The notes beneath the pieces are model-generated. The model made no database searches and was not told the origin of the DNA. It worked only from the letters and a program-made list of their open reading frames with translations. Positions 8,844-17,985 of a stretch of 64,000 nucleotides of DNA are shown here, piece by piece. Each line of letters opens with the position of its first letter. The first letter of the stretch is position 1. Source of the DNA: Holdemania massiliensis AP2. Its GTDB lineage: Bacteria; Bacillota_I; Bacilli_A; Erysipelotrichales; Erysipelotrichaceae. Both the position numbers and the translations under genes were made by a program. The DNA lies in the NCBI RefSeq assembly GCF_000327285.1, contig NZ_HE998567.1, positions 183,136-247,135 of the forward strand. Direction: 5' to 3'.

Positions 8844-9851
8844 ATGCAAAAACAAAAGCTGAAACCTTGTGTTGAATTTGTCAGGCCTCAGAAAACAAAC
8901 CGGCTGTCCCTGACTACGGACTGGGTATTTAAACCTGTGATGGCTCATCCGGATAACCGGCTTGCTTTGCATAGTTGTCTTCAGTCCATGCAGACTGGCT
9001 ATCCCATTCGGGAAGTGAACTTAAATCCCAATGAAGAAGTTGTCGTATTCTCTGCGCAGAAAGCGATTCGTTATGATATTGTGGGGACTATAAACGGAAA
9101 TCGTAATTTTAACCTCGAAATGCAGCAGCGGCGTAAAGCGAAGTCAGAAGAATTGCGTCTGCTTTACTATGCTGCCCGATTGTTCAGTGGTCAGTCGATT
9201 CGCGGCAAGGAAACGGATGATCTGATGTCAGTCTGGAATATCATGATTACGGATTTCAAAGTTTTCGCACAACAGGATATGCATGTCGGTAATCTTTTTG
9301 AGATGAAAGCGAAAACAGGAATAGACTTGACAGATTATTTTCAGCTGAGTATTATGGAGATAGAAGGAGCGCTGCAGCTAAAAGAGAAAGAAGTTTCATT
9401 GTTGCGGCCCGATGAACAATGGATGGCCGTATTCAAATTTGCGGGTGATCCGGCCCAGGAAAAATGGATTCATGCCATAACGAGAATGAATGAAGGGTGC
9501 AGAAAGGCGGTGGAAAGAATGATGGCAATTCCTGCGGAAATGATGGAATACATAGAGGAAACACGGCGGAATATTCAAATGATGGAAATGCAGGAGCAGC
9601 TGAATCAAGCACGGCGCAGCGGGCTGGCTGATGGCAAAGAGGAAGGTTTGCGGGAAGGACGGCAGAAATATTTAGCGAAATTGATTCGGAGTGTACAGAA
9701 GAAAATGCATCAGGGAATGAGCGCGGCAGAAATTGCAGAGGACTGGGATGAGGATATTCATTTGATCCAACAGATTATGTTTACGTTTCAGTTTCATCCG
9801 GAATGGACAATGCCGCAGCGGATTGAGATTTTGACAAAGGAAAAAGTCTGA
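8844..9851 (+). CDS. Rpn family PD-(D/E)XK nuclease/putative transposase
   Basis: A 335-residue member of the Rpn (recombination-promoting nuclease, often labelled PDDEXK_2 or transposase_31) family. The start at 8844 follows AAGGTGAAGGTGAT. The N-terminal part has the family pattern TDWVFKPVM, then NEEVVVFSAQKAIRYDIVG (Asp of the nuclease core) and FNLEMQQRR (the E-x-Q element), followed by YYAARLFSGQ. The C terminus is helical and Gln/Glu-rich with a GLADGKEEGLREGR stretch, common in this family. Such proteins often scatter through genomes and act in RecA-independent recombination. No terminal repeats or target duplication were seen, so mobility is unproven. Confidence 0.85.
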   Translation: MQKQKLKPCVEFVRPQKTNRLSLTTDWVFKPVMAHPDNRLALHSCLQSMQTGYPIREVNLNPNEEVVVFSAQKAIRYDIVGTINGNRNFNLEMQQRRKAKSEELRLLYYAARLFSGQSIRGKETDDLMSVWNIMITDFKVFAQQDMHVGNLFEMKAKTGIDLTDYFQLSIMEIEGALQLKEKEVSLLRPDEQWMAVFKFAGDPAQEKWIHAITRMNEGCRKAVERMMAIPAEMMEYIEETRRNIQMMEMQEQLNQARRSGLADGKEEGLREGRQKYLAKLIRSVQKKMHQGMSAAEIAEDWDEDIHLIQQIMFTFQFHPEWTMPQRIEILTKEKV

Positions 9852-9887
9852 TCCGCTTTGATCATTCTGAATTGTATTTGAAAAAGA

Positions 9888-9939
9888 AAAGAAGCGAATT
9901 CTTTTCGGCAGGGCCGGAAAAATCAGCTTCTTTATTTTT
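9888..9939. terminator. Bidirectional terminator between convergent genes
   Basis: GAAGC and CGGC arms pair with GCCGG and GCTTC arms, giving a long interrupted hairpin. Its outer ends are T-rich on both strands (TTTATTTTTAT on plus, TTTCTTTTC on minus). It serves both the nuclease and the cotransporter. Confidence 0.7.
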
Positions 9940-9940
9940 A

Positions 9941-11632
9941 TCAATGATGTTCAAGGACAGGAGCTTCCTTGCTGGAGGAGGATTCAATTGAGCAGCGGGC
10001 GATGTTGCAGCAATGGTCTGCCATACGTTCGAGATTACCCAAGATATCGCAGTAAACACTGCCGCCGACAGAGGTCGCACATTCGTTGCGGGCCATTCGG
10101 TCAAAGTGTTTCTGCCGGGCTTTGTACTCTAATAAGTCCATATAATTTTCATCTTCCATCAAAGCTGAATATAAGGCATAATCCTCATCGCGATAAATGG
10201 AGATCGAGGTGTTGAGCATATGTTTGAATAATTCAAACATTTCCAGAACATCTTTTTTAGCTCCGTCGCTGAAATCGTTTTTGTCTTCATGCACCATGTC
10301 GAAGAACTCAACGAGGTTGACGGACAGATCACCGATGCGCTCCAGATTCTTGATAACCTGAAGATGAAGATTGAAGTCCTGCATATCCCGATCGTTCAGA
10401 TTTTCCTTGGATACGCTCATCAGATAACTGGTGATCTTGGTGTCAATCGAATTGATTAAATCCTCCGTTTGATTCACGAGTTCTTTTTCATCGGAACCGC
10501 CGCGGGTATTCATAAAATCACGGGCCTTGTCGACGGCCGCGTCAACGACTGTGCTCATTTTCAAAACCGCCTGTTTGGCAATGGCCAGGGCGGCCGTCGG
10601 CATCTGATGCGCAATGCCGGCATCCATATCGTCAAGATTGATTTCGATCCGTTCCGGTTCATTGCCGGGAATCAATTTCTTGATAAAGTTGCACATGACG
10701 TTCAATAACGGCAGATAAACGATAACGCCAACGATCTTAAACAGAATATGTACGACCGCGATCTGCATCATCGGCGGTATGAGGAGTAAATCTGAGATCC
10801 AATTGATAAACTGGATGTAAAACGGCAGAAAAAGCATGCCGATCGTCGCCGCAATGACATTGAACAAGGTATGCAGACCTGCGGTTCGCTTGGCCGCCAA
10901 ACTGCCGCCGATGGCTGCGAATACACCGGTAACCGTCGTTCCGATACAGGCGCCGAAGACAAACGGCATCGCTGCATTCAAGGTCATCGCACCAGATTCA
11001 TATAACTTCTGAACAACGCCGATCGTTGCCGCAGAGCCTTGAATCAAACCTGTCAGAACCGTTCCGGCTAATAATCCCAGTACCGGTTTTTCCGACATCA
11101 CTTTGGCAAATTCGATAAAGGCCGGGAGATCCTTCAGCATTTTTAACGAATCGCCCATGATTTTCAAGCCGTAGAACATCAAACCAAAGCCCAAAATAAT
11201 GTCGCCAATATACCGGGTTTTCTTTCTCTTTCCAAACGAGATGATCATGCCCCCAATGAATACAAAGTACATGGCAAACTGTTCCACTTTTAAACCGATC
11301 AGAAACGCGGTCATCGTTGTTCCAATGTTGGCGCCCACGACGACTCCGGCCGCCTGTTCGAGTTTCATTAAACCTGCGCGGACCAAACCGATGGTAATCG
11401 CTGTCGCCGCCGAAGAAGACTGAACGACAATGGTGACGACAATCCCGACCAGCACCGCCATTAAGGGATTGGAGGTATATTTGTCGATGTATTCACGGAG
11501 CTTATGGCCGGCAACATTTTTTAATCCGTCGCCCATAAACTTGATGCCAAACAAAAACAGCGCAAATCCGCCGAGGATCATGTCCCACGAGATATCTCCC
11601 AGCGTGATCATTTCCGTCGCTACGATATTCAT
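9941..11632 (-). CDS. Na+/phosphate cotransporter with PhoU-like domain
   Basis: A 563-residue secondary phosphate transporter of the Na/Pi cotransporter (NptA/YjbB) family. The start at 11632 (MNIVATEMITLGD) is chosen because AGGAGAGAG lies upstream; the open frame extends further but has no start signal there. The membrane part contains two inverted family repeats marked by VVQSSSAATAITIGLVRAG and LIQGSAATIGVVQ. The last 200 residues form a helical PhoU-like domain with NLERIGDLSVNL and NLERMADHCCNI. It is reversed relative to the pst operon, and a candidate PhoP box lies 60-100 bp upstream, so phosphate starvation control is likely. PhoU-like tails are common in the family. Confidence 0.93.
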   Translation of the reverse strand: MNIVATEMITLGDISWDMILGGFALFLFGIKFMGDGLKNVAGHKLREYIDKYTSNPLMAVLVGIVVTIVVQSSSAATAITIGLVRAGLMKLEQAAGVVVGANIGTTMTAFLIGLKVEQFAMYFVFIGGMIISFGKRKKTRYIGDIILGFGLMFYGLKIMGDSLKMLKDLPAFIEFAKVMSEKPVLGLLAGTVLTGLIQGSAATIGVVQKLYESGAMTLNAAMPFVFGACIGTTVTGVFAAIGGSLAAKRTAGLHTLFNVIAATIGMLFLPFYIQFINWISDLLLIPPMMQIAVVHILFKIVGVIVYLPLLNVMCNFIKKLIPGNEPERIEINLDDMDAGIAHQMPTAALAIAKQAVLKMSTVVDAAVDKARDFMNTRGGSDEKELVNQTEDLINSIDTKITSYLMSVSKENLNDRDMQDFNLHLQVIKNLERIGDLSVNLVEFFDMVHEDKNDFSDGAKKDVLEMFELFKHMLNTSISIYRDEDYALYSALMEDENYMDLLEYKARQKHFDRMARNECATSVGGSVYCDILGNLERMADHCCNIARCSIESSSSKEAPVLEHH

Positions 11633-11690
11633 TTGTTTTTCTCTCTCTCCTGTTTCTTCTCTTTTTCTTTTCTCTTGTTTCATGTTTATT

Positions 11691-11729
11691 TTAACAGAAT
11701 CATTACAAAGTTTTAACACAAATTTAACA
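11691..11729. promoter_or_regulatory. Candidate PhoP box, four hexamers
   Basis: Hexamers begin at 11691, 11702, 11713 and 11724 on the plus strand: TTAACA, ATTACA, TTAACA, TTAACA. The 11 bp period is exact and three of the four match the Bacillus PhoP consensus TTAACA perfectly. The box is 59-97 bp upstream of the reverse-strand cotransporter start and about 100 bp upstream of the ybeY -10. On the minus strand, TAAAAT overlaps the proximal hexamer as a possible -10. Confidence 0.75.
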
Positions 11730-11829
11730 TTTATAGACAAAAACTGACAAACATCGATTTCTCTGCCTGTCCAACTTGTGAAAGAAATCAGGAAAAGCAG
11801 TTTGTTTTCAGTCGAAAAGAGGTAGAATA

Positions 11830-11838
11830 TGCTATAAT
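11830..11838 (+). promoter_or_regulatory. Extended -10 promoter of the ybeY operon
   Basis: TGCTATAAT (11830-11838) is a perfect extended -10 element; no good -35 is seen. It gives the ybeY-dgkA-cdd-era-recO run a promoter independent of phoH. Confidence 0.75.
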
Positions 11839-11867
11839 AGCAATGCAAAAATCAAGAGGTGAAGACG

Positions 11868-12332
11868 ATGATAACCTGTACTTTTGTCAATAAAACGCGG
11901 GAAAAGCAATGGAAAGAATATTATGCGGATTTTGAGAAGATTGCAGCGCATGCGCTGACAGTCTTAGATAAGCCAGGCGACTATACGATTTCAGTGATTC
12001 TGGTCAAATCCAAACGAATCCATCAGATCAATCGCGACTATCGGCAGGTGGATCGGCCGACGGATGTGATTTCGTTTGCGGCCTGCGACAGTCAGGATGA
12101 ATTTGAATTAATCGAGGAAGCCGAAGTGGAGTTAGGCGACATCTTCATCAATGTTGAAGCTGCGCTGGCTCAGGCTGAGGACTATGGTCACTCCCTGCGC
12201 CGAGAAATCTGTTTTCTGTTTACTCATGGCCTTCTGCATTGCTTTGGTTATGATCACATGCAGCCGGATGAGGAAAAAATCATGTTTGAGCTTCAGCATG
12301 AAATTCTTGATCCGCTGGTGCCAAGATCCTAA
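11868..12332 (+). CDS. ybeY: Endoribonuclease/rRNA maturation factor YbeY
   Basis: A 154-residue zinc-dependent protein needed for 16S rRNA 3' maturation and ribosome quality control. The family signature H-G-x-L-H-x-x-G-Y-D-H is present as HGLLHCFGYDH near residue 118, giving the three zinc-binding histidines. RPTDVISFA is also typical. The ATG at 11868 is preferred over a GTG at 11859, which lies inside the ribosome binding site AAGAGGTGA. In most Bacillota phoH lies immediately upstream; here it is 11 kb away. The stop codon overlaps the dgkA start by one base. Confidence 0.96.
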   Translation: MITCTFVNKTREKQWKEYYADFEKIAAHALTVLDKPGDYTISVILVKSKRIHQINRDYRQVDRPTDVISFAACDSQDEFELIEEAEVELGDIFINVEAALAQAEDYGHSLRREICFLFTHGLLHCFGYDHMQPDEEKIMFELQHEILDPLVPRS

Positions 12333-12679
12333 TGCGGACTTTTATCAAAAAATTCAGGCCTGCGATTGAAGGCTTGATCTGTGCCGCACAGGACCGCAGC
12401 ATCGCACTGCAGCTGGGACTGGCCGTGCTCACCGGATTAGCCGGCATTGTTCTGGGCTTTGTGTGGTGGGAATGGGCGTTGGTGATCACGCTGATCGGCT
12501 TGGTGGTGACCGCGGAAATACTGAACACCGCGATTGAAAAACTGTGTGATTTTGTCCAGCCCAATCACGATCCCCGGATCAAAACGATTAAAGATCTGGC
12601 TGCGGCGGCAGTGCTGTTTGCGTCACTTACGGCGCTGATCGTCGGTCTGATGCTGGTTGTCATCCATCTAATAAGATAG
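12332..12679 (+). CDS. dgkA: Diacylglycerol/undecaprenol kinase
   Basis: A 115-residue small integral membrane kinase. It has the family layout of an N-terminal amphipathic helix (FRPAIEGLICAAQ) and three membrane helices. The catalytic pattern is EILNTAIEKLCDF, then KDLAAAAVL. In Gram-positive bacteria this family usually phosphorylates undecaprenol for cell wall lipid recycling rather than diacylglycerol; the substrate cannot be read from the sequence. It lies in the conserved ybeY-dgkA-cdd-era order, 15 bp before cdd. Confidence 0.94.
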   Translation: MRTFIKKFRPAIEGLICAAQDRSIALQLGLAVLTGLAGIVLGFVWWEWALVITLIGLVVTAEILNTAIEKLCDFVQPNHDPRIKTIKDLAAAAVLFASLTALIVGLMLVVIHLIR

Positions 12680-12694
12680 AACAGGAGAAATAAA

Positions 12695-13090
12695 ATGTAC
12701 GAAAATTTAGTTAAAGAAGCTTTTGAGGCGATGAAATCAGCATATGCTCCCTATTCCAACTATCATGTCGGAGCGTGTGTCTTATGCAAGGATGGCCGCA
12801 CCTTTCGCGGCGTGAACATTGAGAATGCTTCCTATGGGGCTACCAACTGTGCTGAACGCAGTGCCGTTTTTGCCGCCTATTCCTATGGATACCGCAAAAA
12901 TGAAATTGAAGCGATCGCGATTGTCAGCGATGGTGCGCGGATCGGCACGCCATGCGGAATTTGCCGTCAGGTGCTCAGCGAGCTGCTGAACAGCGATACC
13001 CCGATCATCCTGTCCAACGGCAAGGAAACCATGACGACAACCATCGCCGAACTGCTGCCGATGAGCTTTGGCATGGAGGATCTGGCATGA
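12695..13090 (+). CDS. cdd: Cytidine deaminase
   Basis: A 131-residue enzyme that deaminates cytidine and deoxycytidine in pyrimidine salvage. Zinc ligands are visible as Cys52 in the NCAERSA motif (catalytic Glu54) and Cys87/Cys90 in PCGICRQ. NIENASYG binds the nucleoside. The length is that of the homotetrameric Bacillus-type enzyme. CAGGAGAAA lies before the ATG, and the stop overlaps the era start as ATGA. Confidence 0.97.
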   Translation: MYENLVKEAFEAMKSAYAPYSNYHVGACVLCKDGRTFRGVNIENASYGATNCAERSAVFAAYSYGYRKNEIEAIAIVSDGARIGTPCGICRQVLSELLNSDTPIILSNGKETMTTTIAELLPMSFGMEDLA

Positions 13091-13983
13091 AGTCCGGCTT
13101 CGTCGCGCTGATCGGCCGGCCCAATGCCGGGAAAAGTACCTTGCTCAACGCTTTGGTTCAGCAGAAGGTGGCGATCATTTCCCCTAAACCTCAGACGACA
13201 CGCAATTCGATCCGGGCCATTCGCACGGATGACGATTCACAGATTATTTTTGTGGATACGCCGGGCATTCATAAACCCAAGCATGAACTAGGGACCCAGA
13301 TGAATAAGGAAGCCTATTCTGCGGCGGCGGGGGTGGATTTGATCTACTATCTGGTCGACGGCTCGGTTCCCTTTGGCAGCGGCGATGAATTTGTGCTGAA
13401 CACGCTTCGGCAGATGCATCTGCCGGTGTACTTGATCCTCAACAAAATTGATCTTTTGGAAAAAGAACAGCTGATCGAGCTGTTGCTTCAATGGCAGAAA
13501 CGGATGGATTTCAAAGAGATCATTCCGATCAGCGCCAAGACGCAGAACAACCTGGATCAGCTGATTGAAGTGACCAAAAATGATCTGACCGACGGCATGC
13601 AGTATTATCCGGCGGATCAGGTCTGTGATTATCCAGAACAGTTCATCATGGCGGAAATCATTCGTGAAAAAGTGCTGATGCTGACAGAAGAAGAAGTTCC
13701 TCATTCCGTAGCCGTGGTGATCGAACGAATTCGCAAGAACCGCGAACATCTGATCATCCATGCGATGATCTTAGTGGAACGAGATTCGCAAAAGGGAATT
13801 ATCATCGGTAAACAAGGCAGAATGATCAAACAGATTGGGATGCTGGCGCGGGAAGAGCTTCAGGGACTGCTGGGGGAACCGATCTTTCTGGAGCTGTTTG
13901 TGCGGGTTGAAAAAGACTGGCGCAACAAGCGTGCAAAACTGCAGCAGTTAGGCTATATCCAAACGGAGCTTGAGGATGAGTGA
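13087..13983 (+). CDS. era: Ribosome assembly GTPase Era
   Basis: A 298-residue GTPase that helps 30S assembly by binding the 3' end of 16S rRNA. The start at 13087 overlaps the cdd stop. The G domain has G1 GRPNAGKST, G3 DTPGIHKPKHELG and G4 NKID. The C-terminal KH domain has the GxxG-type loop in IIIGKQGRMIKQIG. It overlaps recO by 8 bp, a tight translational coupling that also occurs in relatives. Confidence 0.97.
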   Translation: MKSGFVALIGRPNAGKSTLLNALVQQKVAIISPKPQTTRNSIRAIRTDDDSQIIFVDTPGIHKPKHELGTQMNKEAYSAAAGVDLIYYLVDGSVPFGSGDEFVLNTLRQMHLPVYLILNKIDLLEKEQLIELLLQWQKRMDFKEIIPISAKTQNNLDQLIEVTKNDLTDGMQYYPADQVCDYPEQFIMAEIIREKVLMLTEEEVPHSVAVVIERIRKNREHLIIHAMILVERDSQKGIIIGKQGRMIKQIGMLAREELQGLLGEPIFLELFVRVEKDWRNKRAKLQQLGYIQTELEDE

Positions 13984-14728
13984 AGCTAGAATTGAAGCGG
14001 TAATTCTGAAGCAGCAGGACTATCGGGAAAACGATGCGCTGATTACGGTGCTGTCGCGGGAACATGGCAAGCTGGGTTTTGTCTGCCGCGGAATCCGCAA
14101 GATGGCGAGCAAGAATGCTGTATCGTGTATGCCGTTTGTTCTGTCGGAACTGATGTTTGAGTACAAGGAACAGGCGACGCTGTTTTCACTAAAAACCGCG
14201 CGGGTGTTGGCGTCACATCGGTATATTCGCGAAGATTTGGAGAAAATGACAATTGCCCAGGTGATGTGTGAGATCGCGGATAAGCTTTTAGAACAGGGCG
14301 AGAGTGATCTGGATGCGGCGGCGGAGGTCTATGATCTGTTAAGTGCCAGTCTGGATCGGTTGGATCAAGAGGCGGATAGCTATCTGATTCTGGCGCAGTT
14401 TGCCGCCTTAATTCTGAAAGTGGAAGGCATTGAGCCGATCGTCGATGAATGCGTCCTATGCTCGAATACTCAGGTCCAGACGATTTCCGTGGAAGACGGC
14501 GGATTTCTGTGCGCGGAATGCGCAGTGATGGTGCATGCCCGGCCGATGGAGGTCGGGGCGTTAAAACGTTTCCGGCTGATCAACAAGGCGCAGCTTGTCC
14601 ACTTTAAGCAGCTTCAACCCTATGGCCCCTGGACAAAAAAAGATGCGGAATTGCTGGTCGAATTTTTAATGCTACACAGCGGTGTAAAGCTGGAAAGTTG
14701 GCGCTTTCTGGACCGTTTATCCAATTGA
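13976..14728 (+). CDS. recO: DNA repair protein RecO
   Basis: A 250-residue mediator that loads RecA on SSB-coated single-stranded DNA. It has an N-terminal OB fold (ILKQQDYRENDALITVLSREHGKLGF) and a C-terminal helical part with the zinc site CVLC ... CAEC around residues 155-177. ATG at 13976 is chosen because ACGGAG ends 7 bp upstream; an in-frame TTG at 13970 is the alternative. It overlaps the end of era. Confidence 0.93.
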   Translation: MSEARIEAVILKQQDYRENDALITVLSREHGKLGFVCRGIRKMASKNAVSCMPFVLSELMFEYKEQATLFSLKTARVLASHRYIREDLEKMTIAQVMCEIADKLLEQGESDLDAAAEVYDLLSASLDRLDQEADSYLILAQFAALILKVEGIEPIVDECVLCSNTQVQTISVEDGGFLCAECAVMVHARPMEVGALKRFRLINKAQLVHFKQLQPYGPWTKKDAELLVEFLMLHSGVKLESWRFLDRLSN

Positions 14729-14754
14729 CGAAAAGCGCTGATTTGTACTATAAT
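14725..14754 (+). promoter_or_regulatory. Promoter of glyS
   Basis: TTGACG (14725-14730), 18 bp spacer, TATAAT (14749-14754). The -35 overlaps the recO stop. The leader is only about 33 nt, so no T-box is present here. Confidence 0.82.
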
Positions 14755-14793
14755 AAACTTTGTCTATAAAAATAAAGAAATGAGGAATTGATC

Positions 14794-16170
14794 ATGGCAG
14801 TGAAACAGTTTGAGACGATTGTCGCGCACGCAAAAAATTCCGGTTTTGTGTTTCAGGGCTCCGAAATTTACGGTGGCCTGAGCAATACCTGGGATTTCGG
14901 TCCGCTGGGCGTTGAACTCAAAGACAATATTAAACGGGCCTGGTGGAAGAAGTTCATTCAGTCCCATCCGAATAACGTCGGCATCCAGGCGGCGATCTTA
15001 ATGAATCCGAAGGTGTGGGAAGCCAGCGGTCACTTAAAAGGCTTTTCTGATCCTTTGATGGACTGCCGTCACTGCAAGACCCGTCACCGCGCGGATCACC
15101 TGATTGAAGAAGCGACGGAAGGCAAGGTAGTGCCGGAGGGCTGGAGCAACGAAAAAATGATGGATTTCATCAAGGAAAACCACATTGCCTGCCCGAATTG
15201 CGGCAGTCATGACTTTACGGATATCCGTCAGTTCAACCTGATGTTTAAAACCTTCCAGGGCATTTTGGAGGATGCAAAGAATACGATTTATCTGCGTCCG
15301 GAGACCGCCCAGGGCATGTTTGTCAACTTCAAGAATGTCCAGCGCTCAATGCGCCGCAAGATGCCGTTTGGCATCGGTCAGATCGGCAAAAGCTTCCGCA
15401 ACGAAATCACACCGGGCAACTTCATTTTCCGCACCCGTGAATTTGAACAGATGGAAATGGAATTTTTCTGCAAGCCAGGCGAGGATCTCGAATGGTATGA
15501 ATACTGGAAAAATTTCTGCATGAGCTGGCTGACCCGTCTCGGTTTAACAACGGAGAACCTGCGGTTTAGGGAACATACGCCGGAAGAGCTGGCCTTCTAT
15601 TCCAAAGGCACCAGCGATATTGAATATCTGTTCCCTTTTGGCTGGGGTGAACTGTGGGGGATTGCCGATCGGACCGATTATGACCTGAAATGTCACCAGG
15701 AACATTCCGGAGAGTCCTTAGAATATCTCGATCCGCAGACCAATGAAAAATATCTGCCGTACTGCGTGGAACCGGCAGTCGGTGTTGAACGTTTGATGCT
15801 GGCTTTCCTGTGTGATGCTTATGATGAAGAAGTGATCAATGAAAAGGATACCCGCATTGTTCTGCATCTGCATCCGGCCCTGGCTCCAATCAAAGCCTGC
15901 ATTCTTCCGCTGTCCAAACAACTTTCCCAGCAGGCGAAGGATGTTTATGGCCAGCTGGCTGACAGCTTTGTCTGTGAGTATGATGAGGCCGGCAGCATCG
16001 GTAAGCGTTACCGCCGTCAGGATGCAATTGGAACGCCGTTTTGTGTCACAATTGATTTTGAAACGGAAAAGGATGGCTGTGTCACCGTGCGTGAGCGCGA
16101 CAGTATGAATCAGGTGCGTCTGCCGATCAGTGAATTGGAAGCGCACATCCAAGCAGCGCTGAAATTCTGA
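14794..16170 (+). CDS. glyS: Glycyl-tRNA synthetase, homodimeric type
   Basis: A 458-residue class II synthetase charging tRNA-Gly. It is the single-chain alpha2 type rather than the bacterial alpha2-beta2 GlyQ/GlyS form. Motif 2 ([28 protein letters not shown]) is present as adjacent pieces, motif 3 is [10 protein letters not shown], and [15 protein letters not shown] opens the protein. A zinc-ribbon-like CRHCKT ... CPNCGS lies in the insertion. GAGGAATTG precedes the ATG at 14794. The last 100 residues are the anticodon-binding domain. Confidence 0.96.
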   Translation: MAVKQFETIVAHAKNSGFVFQGSEIYGGLSNTWDFGPLGVELKDNIKRAWWKKFIQSHPNNVGIQAAILMNPKVWEASGHLKGFSDPLMDCRHCKTRHRADHLIEEATEGKVVPEGWSNEKMMDFIKENHIACPNCGSHDFTDIRQFNLMFKTFQGILEDAKNTIYLRPETAQGMFVNFKNVQRSMRRKMPFGIGQIGKSFRNEITPGNFIFRTREFEQMEMEFFCKPGEDLEWYEYWKNFCMSWLTRLGLTTENLRFREHTPEELAFYSKGTSDIEYLFPFGWGELWGIADRTDYDLKCHQEHSGESLEYLDPQTNEKYLPYCVEPAVGVERLMLAFLCDAYDEEVINEKDTRIVLHLHPALAPIKACILPLSKQLSQQAKDVYGQLADSFVCEYDEAGSIGKRYRRQDAIGTPFCVTIDFETEKDGCVTVRERDSMNQVRLPISELEAHIQAALKF

Positions 16171-16205
16171 TTCGGATTGAATGAGCAGAACAGGGGGGGA
16201 TGATG

Positions 16206-17975
16206 ATGCGTCTGAGCGAGGAAGAAATCACCGCGGTCAGAAACAGCGCGGATATCGCGGAAGTCATCGGACACTATCTGCCGTTAGTCAAAAAAGGCCG
16301 TTCGATGGCCTGTGTCTGCCCCTTCCACGACGATCATGATCCGTCGCTGTCGATCTCTCAAGACAAACAGATTTATAAATGTTTCGTCTGCGGCGCCGGC
16401 GGCAACGTCTTTACCTTCGTCCAGAATTATGAAAAAGTAAGCTTTCCTGAAGCCGTTGCCAAGGTTGCAGAGATTAGCGGCTACAAGCTTTCTTTCGATC
16501 CCTCTGCATTGAAAACGCCGGTGGATCCGAAGAAAGACGTATTATATAAGGTACTGGCGGAAACGATTCGCTACACCCATTATCAGCTGGGGGCTCAGGC
16601 GGGAACGCCGGTGCGTCAGTATCTGTCCCAGCGCGGGATCGACGAAGCTACGATTGAAAAGTTTGAGATCGGCTGGAATGGTCCTGGGGATGAACTGCTT
16701 CGTTTTCTTCAGGCCAAGGGCTATAACGAACAGGATATGGTGGCTTCCAATGTCGTAAGACTGAATGAAAGCGGTCTTCACGATGTGTTTTCCAGCCGAA
16801 TCACATTTCCGATTCATGACTCACTCGGCAATCCGATCGGATTTACCGCCCGCAGCATGGATCCGGAAGCGCAAAGCAAGTATATCAACACGACCGAAAC
16901 CGATGTTTACGTCAAAGGTCATACCGTCTTCAACTACCATCGTGCTAAACAGCCCTCCCGTCAGGAAGGGCGGGTGCTTTTATGCGAGGGAGTCACCGAT
17001 GTGCTGGCTTTTTCCCAGGCGGGAATGGACAATGTTGTCGCAACGCTGGGCACAGCCTGCACGTCTGAGCAGCTGCGGCTGCTGCGGCAATGTTCGCTCC
17101 ATCTGACTTTCTGTTACGATGGCGATAAAGCCGGACAGAATGCGACCTACAAGGCGGCGCAGCTGGCCCGCGCGGCCGGCTTTGAGGTGGGCATTGTCAA
17201 CAATCAAACCGGATTGGATCCGGATGAGATTCTGCGTCGGCACGGCGCGGAAGAATTGAAGGCCATGACCCGCAAAGAGCTGACGTGGATGGAATTTGTT
17301 TTCCAGTATTTAGCCAGCCGCTACGATCTGGAAAATTATTCTGAGAAAAAGGAATTCACGTTCAAAGTTGAAGCCGAGATTAAACAGCTCACCGATGAAT
17401 TTGACCGACAGAATTTTGCCCATCAGCTGGAACAGTTAACCGGATTTCATCTGGATCTGGGGGCAGCTCCTGCCTTGAAAACAGAAGATTCCCCGTCCAG
17501 CAGGGTAAAAAGAGTTCCAGTTCGTTTAAATCCGTCGCGAGATGGTAAGACTAATGCAGAACACCTGATTCTGGCGCTAATGCTTACCAGCCGCGATGCT
17601 GTAGAAATGTTCAAAGAAAAACTCGGTTTTCTGCTCAATGAAGAAAATCAGCAGCTGGCGATGATGATCCTGGATTACAGCCGGTCCCATCCTCAGCTGC
17701 AGCTTGCGGATTTCATCAGTACGATTGATGAGGAAGCGCTGAGACAAAAGGTTCTGGATCTTTCAGAATGGGAGTGTCCACAATTTACACCGGAAGTGAT
17801 GGAGGGAGCAGTCCGCCGTCTGCAGCGGTGTATGCTGGAAGAAAGAATAAATGATCTGAAACAACAGATCCTGCGGATCAGCAATCCGGAAAGCCAGGCT
17901 GCCCTTCTCCATGAACGGATGCAGCTGCAAAGAGAATTAAGGGGGTACCTTGATGAAGAAAAACACCAAGACTAA
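16206..17975 (+). CDS. dnaG: DNA primase
   Basis: A 589-residue primase making RNA primers for replication. The CHC2 zinc finger has Cys38, His41, Cys59 and Cys62 ([10 protein letters not shown] ... CFVCG). The TOPRIM core shows [10 protein letters not shown] and CYDGDKAG, giving the metal-binding acidic residues. The C-terminal 150 residues are the helicase-binding region. Three ATG codons in a row lie at 16200, 16203 and 16206; AGGGGGG at 16192-16198 fits the third best. dnaG-rpoD order matches the macromolecular synthesis operon. Confidence 0.96.
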   Translation: MRLSEEEITAVRNSADIAEVIGHYLPLVKKGRSMACVCPFHDDHDPSLSISQDKQIYKCFVCGAGGNVFTFVQNYEKVSFPEAVAKVAEISGYKLSFDPSALKTPVDPKKDVLYKVLAETIRYTHYQLGAQAGTPVRQYLSQRGIDEATIEKFEIGWNGPGDELLRFLQAKGYNEQDMVASNVVRLNESGLHDVFSSRITFPIHDSLGNPIGFTARSMDPEAQSKYINTTETDVYVKGHTVFNYHRAKQPSRQEGRVLLCEGVTDVLAFSQAGMDNVVATLGTACTSEQLRLLRQCSLHLTFCYDGDKAGQNATYKAAQLARAAGFEVGIVNNQTGLDPDEILRRHGAEELKAMTRKELTWMEFVFQYLASRYDLENYSEKKEFTFKVEAEIKQLTDEFDRQNFAHQLEQLTGFHLDLGAAPALKTEDSPSSRVKRVPVRLNPSRDGKTNAEHLILALMLTSRDAVEMFKEKLGFLLNEENQQLAMMILDYSRSHPQLQLADFISTIDEEALRQKVLDLSEWECPQFTPEVMEGAVRRLQRCMLEERINDLKQQILRISNPESQAALLHERMQLQRELRGYLDEEKHQD

Positions 17976-17985
17976 GGAGACAAAA

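Noticed and set aside
8784-9851. Complete transposon around the Rpn gene
   Set aside because: No terminal inverted repeats or target-site duplication could be found on either side.
11633-11848. 72-residue N-terminal extension of the Na/Pi cotransporter
   Set aside because: It would cross the PhoP box and promoter and has no ribosome binding site; AGGAGAGAG supports 11632.
12952-13086. 45-residue N-terminal extension of Era
   Set aside because: It overlaps the cdd gene in another frame; the ATGA junction at 13087 gives the normal Era start.
14755-14793. Possible glycine T-box or glycine riboswitch before glyS
   Set aside because: The leader is only about 35 nt and has no T-box sequence or hairpin.
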